Positions 60,079-64,000 of a stretch of 64,000 bases of DNA are shown here, one piece after another (positions within the stretch are counted from its first letter, which is position 1; every line of letters begins with the position of its first letter). The DNA is taken from contig JAGYVD010000007.1 in assembly GCA_021209875.1 (NCBI GenBank), positions 2,790,001 to 2,854,000 of the forward strand. The letters are read 5' to 3'. The notes below the pieces were generated by a model. It did not search any database and was not told the DNA's origin. It saw only the letters and a program-made list of their open reading frames with translations. The translations under genes and the position numbers were made by a program. The stretch comes from Rosellinia necatrix. Lineage: Eukaryota > Ascomycota > Sordariomycetes > Xylariales > Xylariaceae.

Positions 60079-63000
60079 TAAATTACTGTTTTTATATTTT
60101 TTAATATAATTAGTAGTAAAATTAAAATTAATTAATTTATAAAATATTTTTATAATTAATAAAAACTTTATAATTTAAAACTTAATATTATTTTATTAAA
60201 ACTTTTTTTATTGTTATTAATTTAAGATTATTAAAGTTATATTATAATATTAAAATAATATTTATTTATAATGTTTTAAAAATATAATATAATAATAAAT
60301 AATAATTTTAATATTTTAATTATATTTTTGTTTTAATTATCAGTTTAAAAATAATAACTTATTATTATTTTTAACAATATATTTATTTTAGTTTATAAAG
60401 TTTGCTAAAATTTAAATATAAATTTGAAGTTTTTATTTAAAATAATTTTTGCTAATATATTTTAATTATATAATAATAATATAAATATAAAAACTTCTGC
60501 TTATTTTTTAGCTTTATATATAGCGTTTTTAAGTATTAATAATGTTTTTTAAAAATTTATAAATAATTAGAATAAAAATATTATAAGCTGTATAGCTTTT
60601 ATTTTTAAAAAGTATTTATTATTAAAACTTTTAGTAAATTAATAATAAAATTTATTATAATAATATAATATAGCTGTAATAGTTTTATAATAAGTTTTAA
60701 TTTTTTAATAGTTTTTGCTAATTAGTTATATATTTAAAATATTAAAAATAATATTAAATATATTTAAAAATTTATTTTAAAGCTTATAAATAATAAATTT
60801 TTATAGTTTATAATATATTTTTAAAAACTAAAATAATGTTTTTTATTATATGCTATTTATAATAGCTATTTTTAATAATTAGCTAAAATATATAACTTTA
60901 TTTTATTTTAAATATTTATTATATAAAATAATTTGTTTTAAATTTTATATAAAAACAAACTAATAGCTGGCTATAATAAAAACTAATTTTTTAAATAATT
61001 ATATATTTGCTGCAGTTGTTTTTTACGCTGCTTGTTTATTTTTTTTATTATTTTAATAAAACAGGGGTTTTTTCATAGCTTTAAATAAGCTTTTTTTTTT
61101 AAATGTTGTTTATTTTAATTTCTGTAGCTGCAATATAACTAAAGTTTTTAATAATATTTTTAAAAGTTTTTTAGTTTTTATTATTTTAAATAATAGTATT
61201 ATCGTCGTTATAAACTGTTAGTAATTTTAAAAAGTATTTAATATTAGATTAAATGAACTTAATATATAATAAATATTTAATTAAAATTAAAATAAATATA
61301 TAAACGCTGTTATTAATTTAATATTTAGCTTTAAAATATTAACTAATTTTAAATTTGTTTGTTTTATAATATTTTATATAGCAAAATAGTTTATTAATAT
61401 TATTACTAGTAGTACGCAAGATTATATTTACGTTTATAATTAATAATATATTTAAATTAAAGCAGATATTTTTAATTTAATAAATTAATAAGTTGTTTTT
61501 ATTATATAAAAGTTTTATTTAAAAATAAAATAAGTTTAATATTATTAACAGAGATTTTTTGTTATTTTATATAAAGTTTAAATAAAAGCTATTATTTTAT
61601 ATTTTTATTTTTAAAAGTATTAAGTTTAATAAAAGATTATTTTTATAGTTTTAATGTTTAAAATAGCTTATATTTATAAGCTGGTTTTAAATAATTTTAA
61701 AGCTTTAAATTTTTAAATTAGTTAATTTAAATATAATTTTTGCTGTTTATTGCTGTTGCGTTAAAATTGTTTTAAAAATAGTTTTTGCTGTTCTAGCTTT
61801 TATTAAAAGTTTTTTTTTTTTTTTGCAACAATAAAAGCTTTTGTTAATACTATAAAATAAATTTTTGTAAAAGTTTTATTATTTTAATATATATTTTAAA
61901 TTTACAAAAGTTATAAATAGCTTAAGTTTATAAATAGTTTTAATTTAATTATTTATAATTATAAAACTAAAGCTGTTTATTAAGAACTTTAATAGTTTTA
62001 TTATAAAATATATTATAAAAACTTTATTAGTTTTAAACTAAAGTTAATATTATTAAATATTTAAAAGATTTTTTAATATATTTATATTATTTATAAGCGG
62101 TTTTAAAAATATAACTATATTATTAATATATTTAGCTATAAATCAGCTATATAATATAAAAATATTGTTTATAAATTATTATATATAGCTTAAGCTATTT
62201 TTAAATTTTATTCAAATAATTTTAAATATATAAAAACCTTTTAAAAAAATAATAATTATTTTGTTTTAGTAGCGTAGCTATATTAGCAGTTAATAAAAAA
62301 ATTTAAAACAGTTAATTATTATAATATATTAGCATTTTTTTAGTCTGGGTATAATAGCTTTTTATATTAATAATAAATAAGCGTTAAATATAATAATTTT
62401 GTTTAATAATTAAAGGTCTATTATTATTTAGCTTTTTTATTATTATTTATATAATGTTATATAATAAATATTAAACATTTAAATAATATTAATTATCTTA
62501 TAAAATTAAATTTACTGTTCTAGTCTATAAATTTAAACTATTTATTTATAATCTTTTAATTTTTAATTTTTAATATATATAGTTTTGCTATATTAAAAAT
62601 TTAATTTTGTTATTTATTAATTAAGTTTATTTATATTATATTATTTTTGTTTATTTTAATAATATTTTTTTTGCTAAGTTTTATGTTTTTTAAAAATGTT
62701 TTTAGTTTTATTATAAATATATTATTTAAAGCATATATATATATTTTATTTTTAATTTTTATATAAAATATTAATTTAAGCTTTTAAGCTTTAAAAATAG
62801 TTTTTAAATATATTAAACTTAGTATATTTTATTATATTTTAAATGTTATTATTAAAATATTTAATTGTTTTAAATAAAACAAAAGTTTTTAAAACATATT
62901 AAACTTTTATAATATATAAAAGTTATTTATAGATTTTTTAATATTAACGCAGCAGCTAATAAGTTTATTTTTTTTATATAATATATATATAATTATTGTT

Positions 63001-64000
63001 TTAATAATTTAATATTATATTTATTTATGTTTTTGTTATGTAGTAATATTTTAATAAGTTTAATTAATAAAGAAAATAGTTTTTAAGCCTGTAAAAGATA
63101 TTATTGCTTTTAATGTTTTTATAATTATTAATATAAATATATAATCCTGACAGAAATTATTATTATTTTATTATAAAAATTAATATAAATAATTAATATT
63201 ATAATATTAGCTGTTATTATAACATGTTATTTTATTAGCTGTTTTTAGTATTAATTTTTATAAATATAATAATATTATTATAGTTTTTAAATATAACAAA
63301 TTTTTGTAAAAATTAATAATAGCTTTATTTATATTTATAAAGTTTATTTTTAGCAGTAAGTTTAGTTTTAATTTTTTATAATTTAAGCTTTAATTTAAAA
63401 ACTTTTAGCTTAAGTATATAGTTTATTTTTCGGGTAATATTTAGTTAAAATTAGGTTTTTTCTGCAAAAATGATTAAGCTTCTGATTTTATTTATTATTA
63501 TTAGCGATTTAAACTATATTTTTTTATATATAATATAAATTAGTTTAGCTAGTTTTATATTATTATTATTATAAAACAGCTAATATTAAAACATATTATA
63601 ATAATTTTGTTTATATTATTAATTATAACTTATAATTAAAAATATATATATTTTATTAAATAATGTTGTATATTATATAAAATATTGTTTAATATTATAT
63701 TTATTATATTAAATATATTATTAGCTAAAAATACTTTTGTTTTATTAAGTTTAAACTAATTATTTTTAATAACTATAATAATAGCTTTTATATAATATAT
63801 TATATAACGTTTAGTTTTTTATTAAGTATTTAATAAGTTTATGTTAAAAAAATTAAATAAGCAGTATTATTTTTTTAGTTTTTTATTAAAATATTTAATA
63901 AAAAGTTTTTTTTTTTTTTTTAATTTTTTATTATAATATATTTATACTGTTATAAGTTTTATTTTTAAGCTTTTAATTAATTGTTATTAATAAATAATAA
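60079..64000. other. AT-saturated block running off the window
   Basis: 3.9 kb of almost pure A+T with stops in all frames. No gene, RNA or delimited repeat. Presumably degraded repeat sequence continuing beyond the end. Confidence 0.55.

Noticed and set aside
1..64000. CRISPR arrays, bacterial operons, prophage or plasmid features
   Set aside because: No regularly spaced repeats with unique spacers and no bacterial gene organisation; spliced genes show a eukaryotic fungal genome.

Overview
The window looks like nuclear DNA of a filamentous ascomycete (Pezizomycotina, probably Sordariomycete-like; species not identifiable by eye). Three things point there: genes carry many short introns (about 47-125 nt) with fungal donor, branch-point and acceptor signals; the recognisable families (Pth11-like rhodopsin-domain protein, fungal O-methyltransferase, fungal Hsp70-like ATPase, GH20-like hexosaminidase) are typical of these fungi; and the DNA alternates sharply between gene-capable blocks of normal base composition and extremely AT-rich blocks of the kind left by repeat-induced point mutation (RIP).

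Layout. 1-5188 has normal composition but no gene I can support. 5189-26750 is a 21.6-kb retrotransposon nest. It is bounded by two 108-bp direct repeats with TG...CA ends and a 4-bp target duplication (GTCT). Inside it lies a second, complete LTR-element shell at 9329-17128 (7.8 kb, 313-bp LTRs, TATAT target duplication). Everything inside is AT-saturated and non-coding. 26755-32616 is a normal block with an unrecognised intact gene on the minus strand (28255-29853) and, divergently, the 5' part of a decayed Hsp70-like gene (30746-32616). That pseudogene is cut by a 5.4-kb AT-rich insertion (about 32628-38076); its C-terminal end resumes at 38088-38521. 38522-54680 is a normal block with a small predicted mitochondrial protein gene (40435-41180), a hypothetical gene (46800-47417), a GH20 hexosaminidase fragment (47822-48150), and a head-to-head pair: a five-exon SAM-dependent O-methyltransferase (50002-51426, minus) and an eight-exon rhodopsin-domain membrane protein (52090-53642, plus). 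From about 54680 to the end the sequence is again AT-saturated, apart from two small unmutated islands (58865-59101 and 59916-60078).

How it fits together. The only pair that could form a functional unit is the O-methyltransferase and the rhodopsin-domain protein, which share a 663-bp divergent promoter; no core biosynthetic enzyme is visible, so calling it a metabolite cluster would be speculation. The rest is mostly genome decay: nested retroelements, RIP that is weaker at the outer edges of the elements, and accessory genes broken by stops, frameshifts and insertion. All splice models were derived by hand from reading-frame continuity and splice consensus; family names come from motif recognition, not database searches.
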